Source: Chthoniobacter flavus (GTDB lineage: Bacteria > Verrucomicrobiota > Verrucomicrobiia > Chthoniobacterales > DYNR01). From it: 20,050 nucleotides of DNA. Under the pieces are notes generated by a model that was not told the origin of the DNA, searched no databases, and saw nothing but the letters and a program-made list of their open reading frames with translations. The stretch covers positions 7,606-27,655 of the forward strand of contig DYNR01000002.1 in NCBI GenBank assembly GCA_020720945.1. The letters are read 5' to 3'. The position numbers and the translations under genes were made by a program. Shown piece by piece: positions 1-6,626 of the stretch; position 1 is the stretch's first letter; each line of letters starts with the position of its first letter.

Positions 1-1
1 G

Positions 2-55
2 AAAGAAAATAAGCATATTCCTCAATTTTGCACACCGGAAGAACTAATGACATGA
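2..55 (+). CDS. C-terminal tail of an upstream gene (partial), possibly a toxin
   Basis: Only the last 17 codons lie in the window; they read KENKHIPQFCTPEELMT and then TGA. The stop overlaps the ATG of the next small gene as ATGA (52-55), the usual arrangement of a translationally coupled pair. The ending TPEEL resembles the C-terminal TPEEFL of many PIN-domain toxin proteins, and the following gene resembles small antitoxin-like proteins. The toxin reading is therefore an inference from a very short tail. The stretch is AT-rich, unlike the rest of the window. Confidence 0.45.
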   Translation, partial: KENKHIPQFCTPEELMT

Positions 56-240
56 AAGATGAAATAATAGAAGAAGTATGGAAGTCAAAACAGGAAGTTT
101 CCGAACAATATAAAGGAGATTTTAAGGTGTTTGTTGAATCTATTAAAAAACAAGCAACACAAATGCGAAAGCAAATAGAGAAATTATCAGTCAATCCCAA
201 ACAAAACGCTGGAGGACAACGATTACCGCTGGCACGGTAA
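52..240 (+). CDS. Small antitoxin-like hypothetical protein, 62 aa
   Basis: The protein starts MKDEIIEEVWKSKQEVSEQY and is predicted to be mostly helical and highly charged. Its N-terminus resembles a widespread family of small proteins that begin M-K/S-D-x-I-I/V-E-E-V and often sit beside toxin genes; this is recalled family resemblance, not a search result. ATG at 52 is preferred over the in-frame TTG at 28 because GGAAGA (37-42) lies about nine bases before it and because it overlaps the upstream stop as ATGA. The last residues (GGQRLPLAR) are encoded partly by a perfect hairpin that also contains the TAA stop. Base composition is much more AT-rich than downstream, and the Shine-Dalgarno-like site is unlike the leaders of most later genes. 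Both suggest acquisition from elsewhere. It could instead be an unrelated small DNA-binding or regulatory protein. Confidence 0.6.
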   Translation: MKDEIIEEVWKSKQEVSEQYKGDFKVFVESIKKQATQMRKQIEKLSVNPKQNAGGQRLPLAR

Positions 241-242
241 TC
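221..242 (+). terminator. Perfect 8-bp hairpin overlapping the stop codon
   Basis: GATTACCG (221-228) and CGGTAATC (235-242) are exact reverse complements separated by the six-base loop CTGGCA. The TAA stop of the small gene lies in the right arm. No run of T follows directly, so it is not a textbook intrinsic terminator. It may still end or stabilise the transcript, or mark the edge of an inserted AT-rich segment. Confidence 0.35.
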
Positions 243-283
243 ATTCCTAAGCTTTAGTGCACGGGAGCAAAAAGACAAATCCG

Positions 284-916
284 ATGCAACATTTCATGAT
301 TAACTGGACACGAACCTCCTGCCTTTCCGCCCTCGCCGGCATCCTCCTCGCCGCCTCTTTACCCGCTTGCAAAAAACAGGAAATCACAGTCTCGGAAGTC
401 CCGACTTCCTCTGCCCCATCCGCATCGCAAAGCCCGCTACCACCCAACCATCCCCCCATCAACGAAACGGCAAAAACCGCCCCGCAACAAGAATGTTCGT
501 GGACTGCCCCCGAAGGCTGGGAAGATGCGGGCGCCACCGCCATGCGGGCGGGCAACTGGATCGTCCGCGACTCCTCCGGCAACAGCGCCGAAATCACCGC
601 CATGGCTTTCGCGGGCGATGTCGGCGGCGACTTCGCAAATGTGAACCGCTGGCTTTCTCAAATCGGTGCCGCCCCGATGACCCAAGAAGATTTCGCTGCC
701 CGGCGAAACGGGTGGTCTTTTTCCGTCGGAAACCGCCCCGCATTGCTCGTTCCTCTGCAAGGAAAATCCGAAGCCATCCTCGCCGCCATCGTCCCGCTCC
801 CAGACAGAACTTGGTTTTTTAAAATGAAGGGCGAAAAATCTCTGGTGGAAAAACAACGCCCTTCCTTCGAAAGCTTTTTGCAAACCATCTCGTGGCACCT
901 CCCGAAAACACCGTGA
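284..916 (+). CDS. Probable lipoprotein upstream of ResB-CcsA, about 210 aa
   Basis: From ATG 284 the protein has a short basic start, a hydrophobic stretch (LSALAGILLAASLPAC) and a cysteine at residue 29. This looks like a lipoprotein signal peptide, although proline before the final alanine is not ideal for signal peptidase II. A Ser/Pro-rich linker (about residues 35-70) leads to a compact domain of about 135 residues containing CSWTAPEGWE, a WIVRDSSG strand, NRWLSQIG and a final TISWHLP. I do not recognise a named domain. Starts at GTG 257 and ATG 296 are also possible, and none has a clear ribosome site. Its TGA overlaps the GTG of the ResB-CcsA gene (GTGA, 913-916), so the two are probably co-translated. 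A role in cytochrome c maturation or the same membrane complex is inferred only from this overlap. Confidence 0.75.
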   Translation: MQHFMINWTRTSCLSALAGILLAASLPACKKQEITVSEVPTSSAPSASQSPLPPNHPPINETAKTAPQQECSWTAPEGWEDAGATAMRAGNWIVRDSSGNSAEITAMAFAGDVGGDFANVNRWLSQIGAAPMTQEDFAARRNGWSFSVGNRPALLVPLQGKSEAILAAIVPLPDRTWFFKMKGEKSLVEKQRPSFESFLQTISWHLPKTP

Positions 917-3765
917 CGCTTTCTCGCATCATCCGTTTTTTTGCCTCCCCCCGCTGGACGGTCGCCCTCCTCTTGGCCGCGATGGCTTTGGTGTTTTTCG
1001 GAACTCTCGAACAACGCTCGCTGGACATCTACGAAGTCAAAAAACGCTACTTCGAAAGCATCGTCGCCATTTTCCCTTCCGCCCCCGGAAGCCTCGGATT
1101 GCTCCCTCTCCCCGGCGGTGCTACCCTGTCTATCCTGCTGGCAATCAACTTGATCGCTGGATTTTTTGCCTATCACCGCACGCGCTGGAAAAAATTCGGG
1201 ATCATCTGCATCCATGCGGGCCTCCTCATTTTGCTCGCGGGGGGCGCGGTATCCGCCCTCTCGCAAAAAGAAAATCTCATGCAAATCCGCGAAGGCGAAA
1301 AAATCGCTTTCACCCGCTCGACCCGAGATTACGAACTGGTTTTTTCCGCCCCCGCCCAACCAGAAAAACCAGACCTCCGCGCAGAAATCCGCCTCCCGTT
1401 CCCCCTGCTCCAAGAAGCCCTCCGCAACAAACAAACCATCTCGCACCCCGCCCTCCCCTCCCCGGTCGAAATCAAAAACGCCCACGAAAACGCGCTCCTC
1501 TTCGCCCGCCCAAAACCGGGGATGCTGGACTCGGAACCCTCCGCCTACCGCTCCTCCGCTTCTGCGGGCTACGGCAAAGAAATGGAAATTTCCGTCGCAC
1601 CTCGCCCCCCCGAATTCCGCCCTAACACCCAAAACTTCCCCGCCGCCGAAATCGCGTTCGGCGGCAAAACCCTCCTCGTCTCCGGGGTCTTTGAAGGCTC
1701 GGAAATGCCCCCTCAAACCATCCCGATCAACGGGAAAAACTGGGAGGTTTCCCTCCGCTTGACCCGCTCCTACCTCCCCTTCCACATCGAGCTTTTGGAA
1801 GCACGCCACGACACCTACCCAGGCACCCAAATCCCAAGAAACTACTCGAGCAAAATCCTCGTCCACCCCGCCGCCGACTCGCCATCATCTCCTCCGGAAC
1901 AAGCCGTCGTTTCCATGAACCACCCCCTCCGCAAAAACGGTCTTTCGTTTTTTCAAAGCGGGATGAACACGACCCAAAAAATGACGATTTTTCAAGTGGT
2001 CGAAAACCCGGGCTGGTTCTTCCCCTACCTCGCCCTCGCCCTCATCACGGCGGGAATGTCCTGGCAGTTCCTCTCCCACCTGCGCTTCCTCCCGCACCCC
2101 GCCTCCGCGAAAAAAAATGATGCGGGAAAAAAATCGCCTCTCGTCCCCCTCCTCGCATCCTCCGTCGCCATCGCCCTCGCCGCCTCCTTTTTTTGGCAAG
2201 CCTCCGAAGCTACGGAAACTGCCGGCGGCATCTTCGCTTCCCTCCCCGCCCAAACCGACGGACGCCTCAAACCCATCGACTCGGTCGCCCGCACAAGCCT
2301 CGCCCTGCTTTCCGGAAAATCGCAAATCCGCCTCCCCGATGGAAAAAAACTCTCTGCCGCCCAATGGTTTGCAGAAATGCAAAACAACCCGGAAAACGCC
2401 GCGTCCCTCCCCGTCTTCCGCATCGACCACGACCGCGTCCTAGGATTTTTTGGCTGGGAACAAACGGGAAAAAAATTCTTCTCCTTCGCCGAAATCGCCC
2501 CCTCTCTCAAAAAGTTTTCCGCCCTGGTCGAAAAAATCCGCAAAGACGACAGCTCCGACCGCGGTTCTTTTGAAACCCAAACCATGAAGCTCGCCTCGGC
2601 GTTGCAGCATTATTTGCAAATCCAGTCGGGCCATTACCCGGGGCAAATCCCTCCGCCAAAAGAACTCTCCGACCAAGAATGGAAACCGCTCTCCGAACCC
2701 GGCGGCACGCCCTCCATCGCCTCGCTCTACGCCGACCTCAAAAAAACTTCCAGCAACGGCGGCGACCCCGCTCCCATCTTGCACGAACTCTCCAAAACCT
2801 TGCGCCCCTTTTCGAATTGGAAAATCTCTTTCGAGTTCTTTTTCAACCACTTCGACCCCTTCTTCCAAGCAGAAATCCTCTACCTCCTCGCCTTCTTGCT
2901 CCTCTGCCTCGCCTGGCTACGGGCAGGGGAAACGGAGCGCCGCGCCGCGTGGGTTCTTTTGCTTTGGGCCTTCGCTCTCCATTCCTTCGGCATCCTCGCC
3001 CGGATGCTCCTGCAAGACCGCCCCCCCGTCACCAACCTCCACTCCTCCGCCCTCTTCGTCGGCTGGGCCGCTGTCGCCCTCGCCGCCCTCATCGAAAAAA
3101 ATCAAAAAAACGGCCTGGGCATCTCGGTCGCCTCCGCCTGCGGATTCGCTTCCCTCCTCGTCGCTCCCACGCTTTCCACGGGGCGCGACTCGATGGAAAT
3201 GATGCAAGCCGTCCTCGATTCAAACTTCTGGCTGACGACCCATGTCATTACGATTTCTCTGGGCTATTCTGCGATGTTTGTCGCCGGCTTCCTCGGCGCG
3301 ATTTTCTTGCTGAAAAACGCGTTCGCCCCCAAACGCTTTTCGGAAGAAAACGCAACTTCCCTCTCCAAAACGATTTACGCCACCACCTGTTTCGCCATGC
3401 TTTTCAGTTTTGTCGGGACAATGCTCGGAGGCGTTTGGGCAGACCAAAGCTGGGGTCGGTTTTGGGGCTGGGACCCGAAAGAAAACGGTGCCTTGCTCAT
3501 CGTTTTGGCCTGCGCCATCTTCCTCCATGTCCGGATTTTTTCCTTGCTCGGCAACAAAGGGCAAGCCGCCTTGGCCGTCGCGGGCAACATCGTCACGGCA
3601 TGGTCGTGGTTCGGCACGAATATGCTGGGCGTAGGCCTCCATTCTTACGGCTTCGCGGAGCAACAACTCATCGCCCTCGGCGCATTTATCTTCCTCCATC
3701 TCTTGCTTTTGTCGCTCGTGTGGGCCAATCCCAAGAAAACAACCGAGAGCTTGAAAGCGGCATAA
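913..3765 (+). CDS. Cytochrome c biogenesis ResB-CcsA fusion (System II), 950 aa
   Basis: This protein combines both subunits of the System II haem exporter and cytochrome c synthase, which moves haem across the inner membrane and attaches it to CxxCH apocytochromes. The ResB-like half has N-terminal membrane segments (around TVALLLAAMALVFFGTL, LSILLAINLIAGFFAY and a third), a large periplasmic part and another segment near GWFFPYLALALITAG. A second soluble region (GGIFASLPAQTDGRLKPIDS onward) precedes the CcsA-like half. That half carries the haem-binding signature W842ADQSWGRFWGWDPKE and the conserved histidines H777 (WLTTHV) and H910 (GVGLHSYGF). GTG 913 is chosen because it overlaps the lipoprotein stop by four bases; GTG 892 would add seven residues. 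Single-chain fusions of this kind are known in several phyla. No cytochrome gene lies in the window. Confidence 0.93.
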   Translation: MTLSRIIRFFASPRWTVALLLAAMALVFFGTLEQRSLDIYEVKKRYFESIVAIFPSAPGSLGLLPLPGGATLSILLAINLIAGFFAYHRTRWKKFGIICIHAGLLILLAGGAVSALSQKENLMQIREGEKIAFTRSTRDYELVFSAPAQPEKPDLRAEIRLPFPLLQEALRNKQTISHPALPSPVEIKNAHENALLFARPKPGMLDSEPSAYRSSASAGYGKEMEISVAPRPPEFRPNTQNFPAAEIAFGGKTLLVSGVFEGSEMPPQTIPINGKNWEVSLRLTRSYLPFHIELLEARHDTYPGTQIPRNYSSKILVHPAADSPSSPPEQAVVSMNHPLRKNGLSFFQSGMNTTQKMTIFQVVENPGWFFPYLALALITAGMSWQFLSHLRFLPHPASAKKNDAGKKSPLVPLLASSVAIALAASFFWQASEATETAGGIFASLPAQTDGRLKPIDSVARTSLALLSGKSQIRLPDGKKLSAAQWFAEMQNNPENAASLPVFRIDHDRVLGFFGWEQTGKKFFSFAEIAPSLKKFSALVEKIRKDDSSDRGSFETQTMKLASALQHYLQIQSGHYPGQIPPPKELSDQEWKPLSEPGGTPSIASLYADLKKTSSNGGDPAPILHELSKTLRPFSNWKISFEFFFNHFDPFFQAEILYLLAFLLLCLAWLRAGETERRAAWVLLLWAFALHSFGILARMLLQDRPPVTNLHSSALFVGWAAVALAALIEKNQKNGLGISVASACGFASLLVAPTLSTGRDSMEMMQAVLDSNFWLTTHVITISLGYSAMFVAGFLGAIFLLKNAFAPKRFSEENATSLSKTIYATTCFAMLFSFVGTMLGGVWADQSWGRFWGWDPKENGALLIVLACAIFLHVRIFSLLGNKGQAALAVAGNIVTAWSWFGTNMLGVGLHSYGFAEQQLIALGAFIFLHLLLLSLVWANPKKTTESLKAA

Positions 3766-3920
3766 CAGATTGAGGTTCCATCTATTTTTTATACCCATCC
3801 CGAAAGAAAAAACACCTCCTTGCCACTTCGGGCTTCCCTGTTGAACGAACGGCAAACTTTCCGATTTCCCCCCTTGCAAAATCCGAAAATTTGCCTTACC
3901 CTTCCTCTCCGCTTTGCCTT
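3766..3920 (+). other. Intergenic gap before the exported-protein gene
   Basis: This 155-base gap separates the cytochrome biogenesis genes from the T2SS region and is the most likely place for a transcription boundary upstream of gspG. It is locally AT-rich (CTATTTTTTATACCC, 3782-3796) and ends in a strong hairpin. A TTGAGG at 3770 with TATACC at 3790 has a spacer of only 14 bases, so I do not call it a promoter. A weaker CCCGAA/TTCGGG pair (3799-3804 and 3827-3832) is also present. Confidence 0.5.
3851..3895 (+). promoter_or_regulatory. Strong imperfect hairpin, 17-bp stem with 11-base loop
   Basis: GGCAAACTTTCCGATTT (3851-3867) pairs with AAATCCGAAAATTTGCC (3879-3895) at 15 of 17 positions; the loop is CCCCCCTTGCA. 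The second arm ends 25 bases before ATG 3921. There is no T-run after it, so a simple terminator for the upstream gene is not obvious. It could be a bidirectional terminator, an mRNA-stabilising or translation-controlling stem, or an operator. Confidence 0.5.
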
Positions 3921-5084
3921 ATGTGTATCCCTTCGCCCTCCGCAACTTTCTCCCGTTGGAACAAGCGCCGCGTGTGCGTCGCCCGCTTCGTCTCCCTCGC
4001 TCTGGTTGGGTTGCTTTGTTTTTCCGCAGCCAAAGCTTCTACGGATTCTCTCGTCCTGGATTTTCCTCTCGCAGCCCAACCAAAAAATGTCCCTTGGCTT
4101 TCGGACGCTCCCATGGAATGGGAAATGTATGCCGGACGCAGGATCGAGTTGCCTGTCGCCCGGTTAAATAATGCCTCCCGCTTGGCCGTAACGGTGCTTT
4201 TCGAAGACGCTCCGGGACTTTCGCTCCGCGCAACTTGGGAACCGGACTCGCCTGCCCCACCAACGCAAATCGGCATCAATTTATCCGACGGCATCTCTGG
4301 CTGGAACTCGAAAACCTTCATCGTCCCTCCCTCCCTCACCGCCGCCGGTGGAATGCTAGTCCTCGAAACAACGGGAACCTCCCGCATCGTCCATCGCCTC
4401 GCCGCCGAAATTTTGCAGTCCGCCCCTCTCTTCGCTCTCCCAAAACGAAAAAACGACCCCGTCTTTTCCATCGGCAAACGCTTCTTTTCGGAAGAAGAAC
4501 TGCGCCCAGACCCACGCCCTGCACCCCCCGATGCCTGGAGCGAAAACCTCATCGAAGCCTACCTGCAAGACCAGCCAGAATCCATCCGCGAGGGCTTGGA
4601 GTTCCGCCTGGAAATCCGCCCTTCCGCCACCCGCGCCGTCTTGCGCTTTGAAATCAACGGCACTTCCGAAACTCCGGAAATCTGGGTGAACGGATACCGC
4701 GTCCCCAATGTTTCCGTTGAAGTCCCGGAACTCCGCTCCCCCTGCTACCTCCAACCCGTCCCCGGCGCGGACATCGTGTATGCGGGCTGGCGCAAAGGCT
4801 GGGCTTACCTCCCCCCGAGCTACCTCCGCCTCGGCGAAAATGTTTTCTTTTTCTCCAGCGGAAACAGCGAAGATTTTGTCCGCGAAACCCGCTTGGAAAT
4901 GTGGTTTGACGAACCCCTCCTCCCCCCCTCCTCCCCTTCCGCCGCCGAAGTCCTCCAGGATTTAGAAAAACCTCTTTCCCCTCCCCCCGACCCCAGCCCT
5001 ACCCCGCTCCCACCTTCCCCCGCCGCCTCCCCAACCCCTTCCACCGTAAATCTTTCCGAAATTTTCCGGACTTCTCTCCTCTAA
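3921..5084 (+). CDS. Exported beta-rich protein of unknown function, 387 aa
   Basis: From ATG 3921 the protein has a signal peptide with a basic region (RWNKRR), a hydrophobic core (VSLALVGLLCF) and a likely signal peptidase I site AAKA|STDS at residue 39. The mature part looks beta-strand-rich, with segments such as RLAVTVLFEDAPG, RAVLRFEINGT, EIWVNGYRVPNVSVE and LRLGENVFFFSS. The phrase WVNGYRV followed by LGENVF is reminiscent of galactose-binding-like jelly-roll modules, but this is only a resemblance. The last 58 residues are Pro/Ser/Thr-rich and end in a short hydrophobic segment (LSEIFRTSLL). A TTG at 3891 would extend the protein by ten residues, but it lies inside the hairpin and would spoil the compact signal peptide. 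No Shine-Dalgarno sequence is visible. It lies 55 bases before gspG on the same strand, so it may be a secretion substrate or a periplasmic accessory; neither is shown. Confidence 0.8.
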   Translation: MCIPSPSATFSRWNKRRVCVARFVSLALVGLLCFSAAKASTDSLVLDFPLAAQPKNVPWLSDAPMEWEMYAGRRIELPVARLNNASRLAVTVLFEDAPGLSLRATWEPDSPAPPTQIGINLSDGISGWNSKTFIVPPSLTAAGGMLVLETTGTSRIVHRLAAEILQSAPLFALPKRKNDPVFSIGKRFFSEEELRPDPRPAPPDAWSENLIEAYLQDQPESIREGLEFRLEIRPSATRAVLRFEINGTSETPEIWVNGYRVPNVSVEVPELRSPCYLQPVPGADIVYAGWRKGWAYLPPSYLRLGENVFFFSSGNSEDFVRETRLEMWFDEPLLPPSSPSAAEVLQDLEKPLSPPPDPSPTPLPPSPAASPTPSTVNLSEIFRTSLL

Positions 5085-5139
5085 GCTTTCCTCCCCCAAC
5101 CCCACCCAAAAAAATCAACGCAACTTCCCCTGACTCCCT

Positions 5140-5607
5140 ATGAAAAAAACGCCTCTTCCTGCCCCTAAAAAAATTTCTCCCCCCTTCTCGCTCCCCACAA
5201 AAAACCGGCGCGCCGCTTACACCCTGTTTGAAATCATGCTCGTCCTCGGCATCATCGCCGTCCTCGTCGGTTCCGCCATTTATCTCCTCGTCGGCAATGT
5301 CGATATCGCCAAAGAACAACGCGTGGACTCCGACCTCCAAGCCATCAAAACCCAGCTCAAAACCTACGAAATGCTGAATTTTACTTACCCGACAACCGCC
5401 CAAGGTTTGAAGGCTCTCGTCGCAAAACCGAGCGTGGAACCCGTCCCGCGCCGCTGGCGGCAACTGTTGGATTCGGTGCCAGTGGACCCATGGGGCTCCC
5501 CCTACCAATACGCTTTTCCAGGAAGAAAAGACCCGGGCAAATACGAAATCTACTCCCTAGGCCCAGACCGTCAAAAAAGCAACGACGACCTCCCCCGCGC
5601 CGATTGA
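5140..5607 (+). CDS. gspG: T2SS major pseudopilin GspG, 155 aa
   Basis: GspG is the main subunit of the periplasmic pseudopilus that pushes substrates through the secretin. A 26-residue basic leader ends at A26, followed by YTLFEIMLVLGIIAVLVG with glutamate at +5, the prepilin peptidase and methylation signature. Alanine at -1 and tyrosine at +1 replace the usual Gly and Phe. The C-terminal domain has the family marks YPTTAQGLKALV, VPVDPWGSPYQYAFPG and YEIYSLGPDRQKSNDD. The leader is longer than the usual six to ten residues, but ATG 5140 is the only sensible start. It is preceded by a pyrimidine-rich leader with no Shine-Dalgarno motif. It opens the run of core gsp genes. Its stop lies in a 9-base tandem repeat. 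Confidence 0.96.
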   Translation: MKKTPLPAPKKISPPFSLPTKNRRAAYTLFEIMLVLGIIAVLVGSAIYLLVGNVDIAKEQRVDSDLQAIKTQLKTYEMLNFTYPTTAQGLKALVAKPSVEPVPRRWRQLLDSVPVDPWGSPYQYAFPGRKDPGKYEIYSLGPDRQKSNDDLPRAD

Positions 5608-5619
5608 CCGGATTGACCG
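5602..5619 (+). repeat. Tandem 9-base duplication at the gspG stop
   Basis: GATTGACCG occurs twice head to tail (5602-5610 and 5611-5619). The first copy carries the gspG TGA (5605-5607), and the second supplies another in-frame TGA (5614-5616). It looks like a small slippage duplication. Confidence 0.8.
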
Positions 5620-5637
5620 AACTCCGCCGCCCGACCC

Positions 5638-6135
5638 TTGCACCACCTCCTGCCACCGGACACAAAAGTCCGCCGCACCTCCGCCGGCCTGACTCTGCTG
5701 GAAATGTGCCTCGCTCTGGCCATCGGCCTGACCCTCGCCGCCTTGGCCATACCGACCGCAAACGGTTGGATCGAAGAACGGGCTTTCCGCTCCGAAACCG
5801 ACGCGCTCGCCGATACCGTAATGCGCGCAAAAATCGAAGCGGAAACAACGGGCGAATCGCGCCTGCTCCGCTTCGCCGAAAAAAAAACTTCCCGCCTTTC
5901 CAAACTCTCCCCGGAAGAGGAAAAAGCCGCCGTCTATCAGGTCAAAGGGGGCTTCGAACTCGAACGGATGGGACGCCGCGGACAATGGGAAGACGCGGGC
6001 GGGTCGGTCTTGCGAATCCAAGCCGGCGGGGTCGTCTCTCCCGTCCTCTTCCGACTCAAACGAAACAACGGCTACATCGTCTTCCGCTTCGACCCGCTCA
6101 CGGGACACATGGAAGAAAAGGAGTTCCAGTTTTGA
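5638..6135 (+). CDS. gspH: T2SS minor pseudopilin GspH, 165 aa
   Basis: GspH is a minor pseudopilin of the T2SS. A leader of 17 residues (containing KVRRTSAG) ends in G17, followed by LTLLEMCLALAIGLTLAALA with glutamate at +5, a prepilin signature. The rest is a small beta-rich domain (RAFRSETDALADTVMRAKIE, then YIVFRFDPLTGHMEEKEFQF), consistent with the GspH/FimT family. The start must be non-ATG: the frame is closed by TGA at 5614-5616, and the first in-frame ATG lies inside the membrane segment after the cleavage site. TTG 5638 is therefore the best choice. The gap after gspG is 30 bases; the end overlaps gspI by TTGA. Confidence 0.88.
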   Translation: MHHLLPPDTKVRRTSAGLTLLEMCLALAIGLTLAALAIPTANGWIEERAFRSETDALADTVMRAKIEAETTGESRLLRFAEKKTSRLSKLSPEEEKAAVYQVKGGFELERMGRRGQWEDAGGSVLRIQAGGVVSPVLFRLKRNNGYIVFRFDPLTGHMEEKEFQF

Positions 6136-6572
6136 CCCCAAAAAAAACAGTCGGAAAAACCGCGCTCCCCTCGCCCGTTTCTCTTCCGGCAACACCCTGG
6201 CGACGCAGAGCTTTCACGCTCTTTGAAGCCTTGGTGGCTCTCGCGATTTTCAGCTTCGCCGTGATGGGGTTTTTGATGACTTTTGATTCGACTCTCGCCG
6301 CCGCCCGCGAAACCAGGAGAGAAGCGATCATCCGCCAAATGATGGAAGACCGCATCGCTTGGCTGGAACAGGCGGAACTCAAGGAATCCGAAGACGAGTT
6401 CGATGGCCCTTTCCCAGGAATGAAAATCCGCCAAGCCGTTCAAAAGGAAACGATTACCGACGACGAAAAAAATATTTTGGACGGCTTTTGGAAAATGGGG
6501 GTCAAAGTGACATGGACCCGCGACGGCAAAGAAGAAACCATGGAAGCGAGCTTCTTGCGCTACGGGCAATGA
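6132..6572 (+). CDS. gspI: T2SS minor pseudopilin GspI, 146 aa
   Basis: GspI is a tip pseudopilin that nucleates the I-J-K complex. The leader (about 27 residues) ends in WRRRA|FTLFEALVALAIFSFA, with glutamate at +5. After the helix comes REAIIRQMMEDRIAWLEQAE and a short beta-rich C-terminal domain ending VTWTRDGKEETMEASFLRYG. The frame is open far upstream across gspH, but that stretch is arginine/proline-rich shadow. TTG 6132 overlaps the gspH stop as TTGA (6132-6135) and gives a sensible leader. The first in-frame ATG would fall within the membrane helix. The end overlaps a tiny ORF by ATGA. Confidence 0.88.
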   Translation: MTPKKTVGKTALPSPVSLPATPWRRRAFTLFEALVALAIFSFAVMGFLMTFDSTLAAARETRREAIIRQMMEDRIAWLEQAELKESEDEFDGPFPGMKIRQAVQKETITDDEKNILDGFWKMGVKVTWTRDGKEETMEASFLRYGQ

Positions 6573-6625
6573 CCCTAAAAAAACGCCTAAGAAAAACCGC
6601 GAAGAACAGCAAACCGAAAGAGTAA
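6569..6625 (+). other. Possible 18-residue bridging mini-ORF between gspI and gspJ
   Basis: ATG 6569 overlaps the gspI stop (ATGA). The frame encodes the basic peptide MTLKKRLRKTAKNSKPKE, then stops with TAA at 6623-6625, one base before the GTG of gspJ. This could carry ribosomes across a 54-base gap, but it may be chance. An AGAGTAAA direct repeat (6620-6627 and 6634-6641) flanks the gspJ start. Confidence 0.3.
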
Positions 6626-6626
6626 A

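Noticed and set aside
28..51. TTG 28 as the start of the 62-residue antitoxin-like protein
   Set aside because: ATG 52 has a purine-rich ribosome site at the right distance and overlaps the upstream stop as ATGA.
658..1866. A 402-residue open frame on the minus strand
   Set aside because: It lies opposite the lipoprotein and ResB-CcsA genes, both of which show clear family or signal features. Its product is Gly/Glu/Phe-rich low-complexity sequence, as expected from the complement of C-ending codons.
2679..3773. A 364-residue plus-strand frame within the CcsA half
   Set aside because: It is Arg/Pro/Leu-rich out-of-frame translation of a gene with intact haem-handling motifs.
3770..3795. Promoter-like TTGAGG and TATACC in the gap after ResB-CcsA
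   Set aside because: The spacer is only 14 bases and the -10 match is poor; there is no independent support.
3799..3832. CCCGAA/TTCGGG pair as a terminator for ResB-CcsA
   Set aside because: The stem is only six base pairs, the loop is 22 bases, and no T-run follows.
5490..6131. A long upstream extension of the gspI frame, overlapping gspG and gspH
   Set aside because: The extension is Arg/Pro-rich shadow sequence, while gspG and gspH in the other frame carry prepilin signatures. A TTG at 6132 gives a normal GspI.
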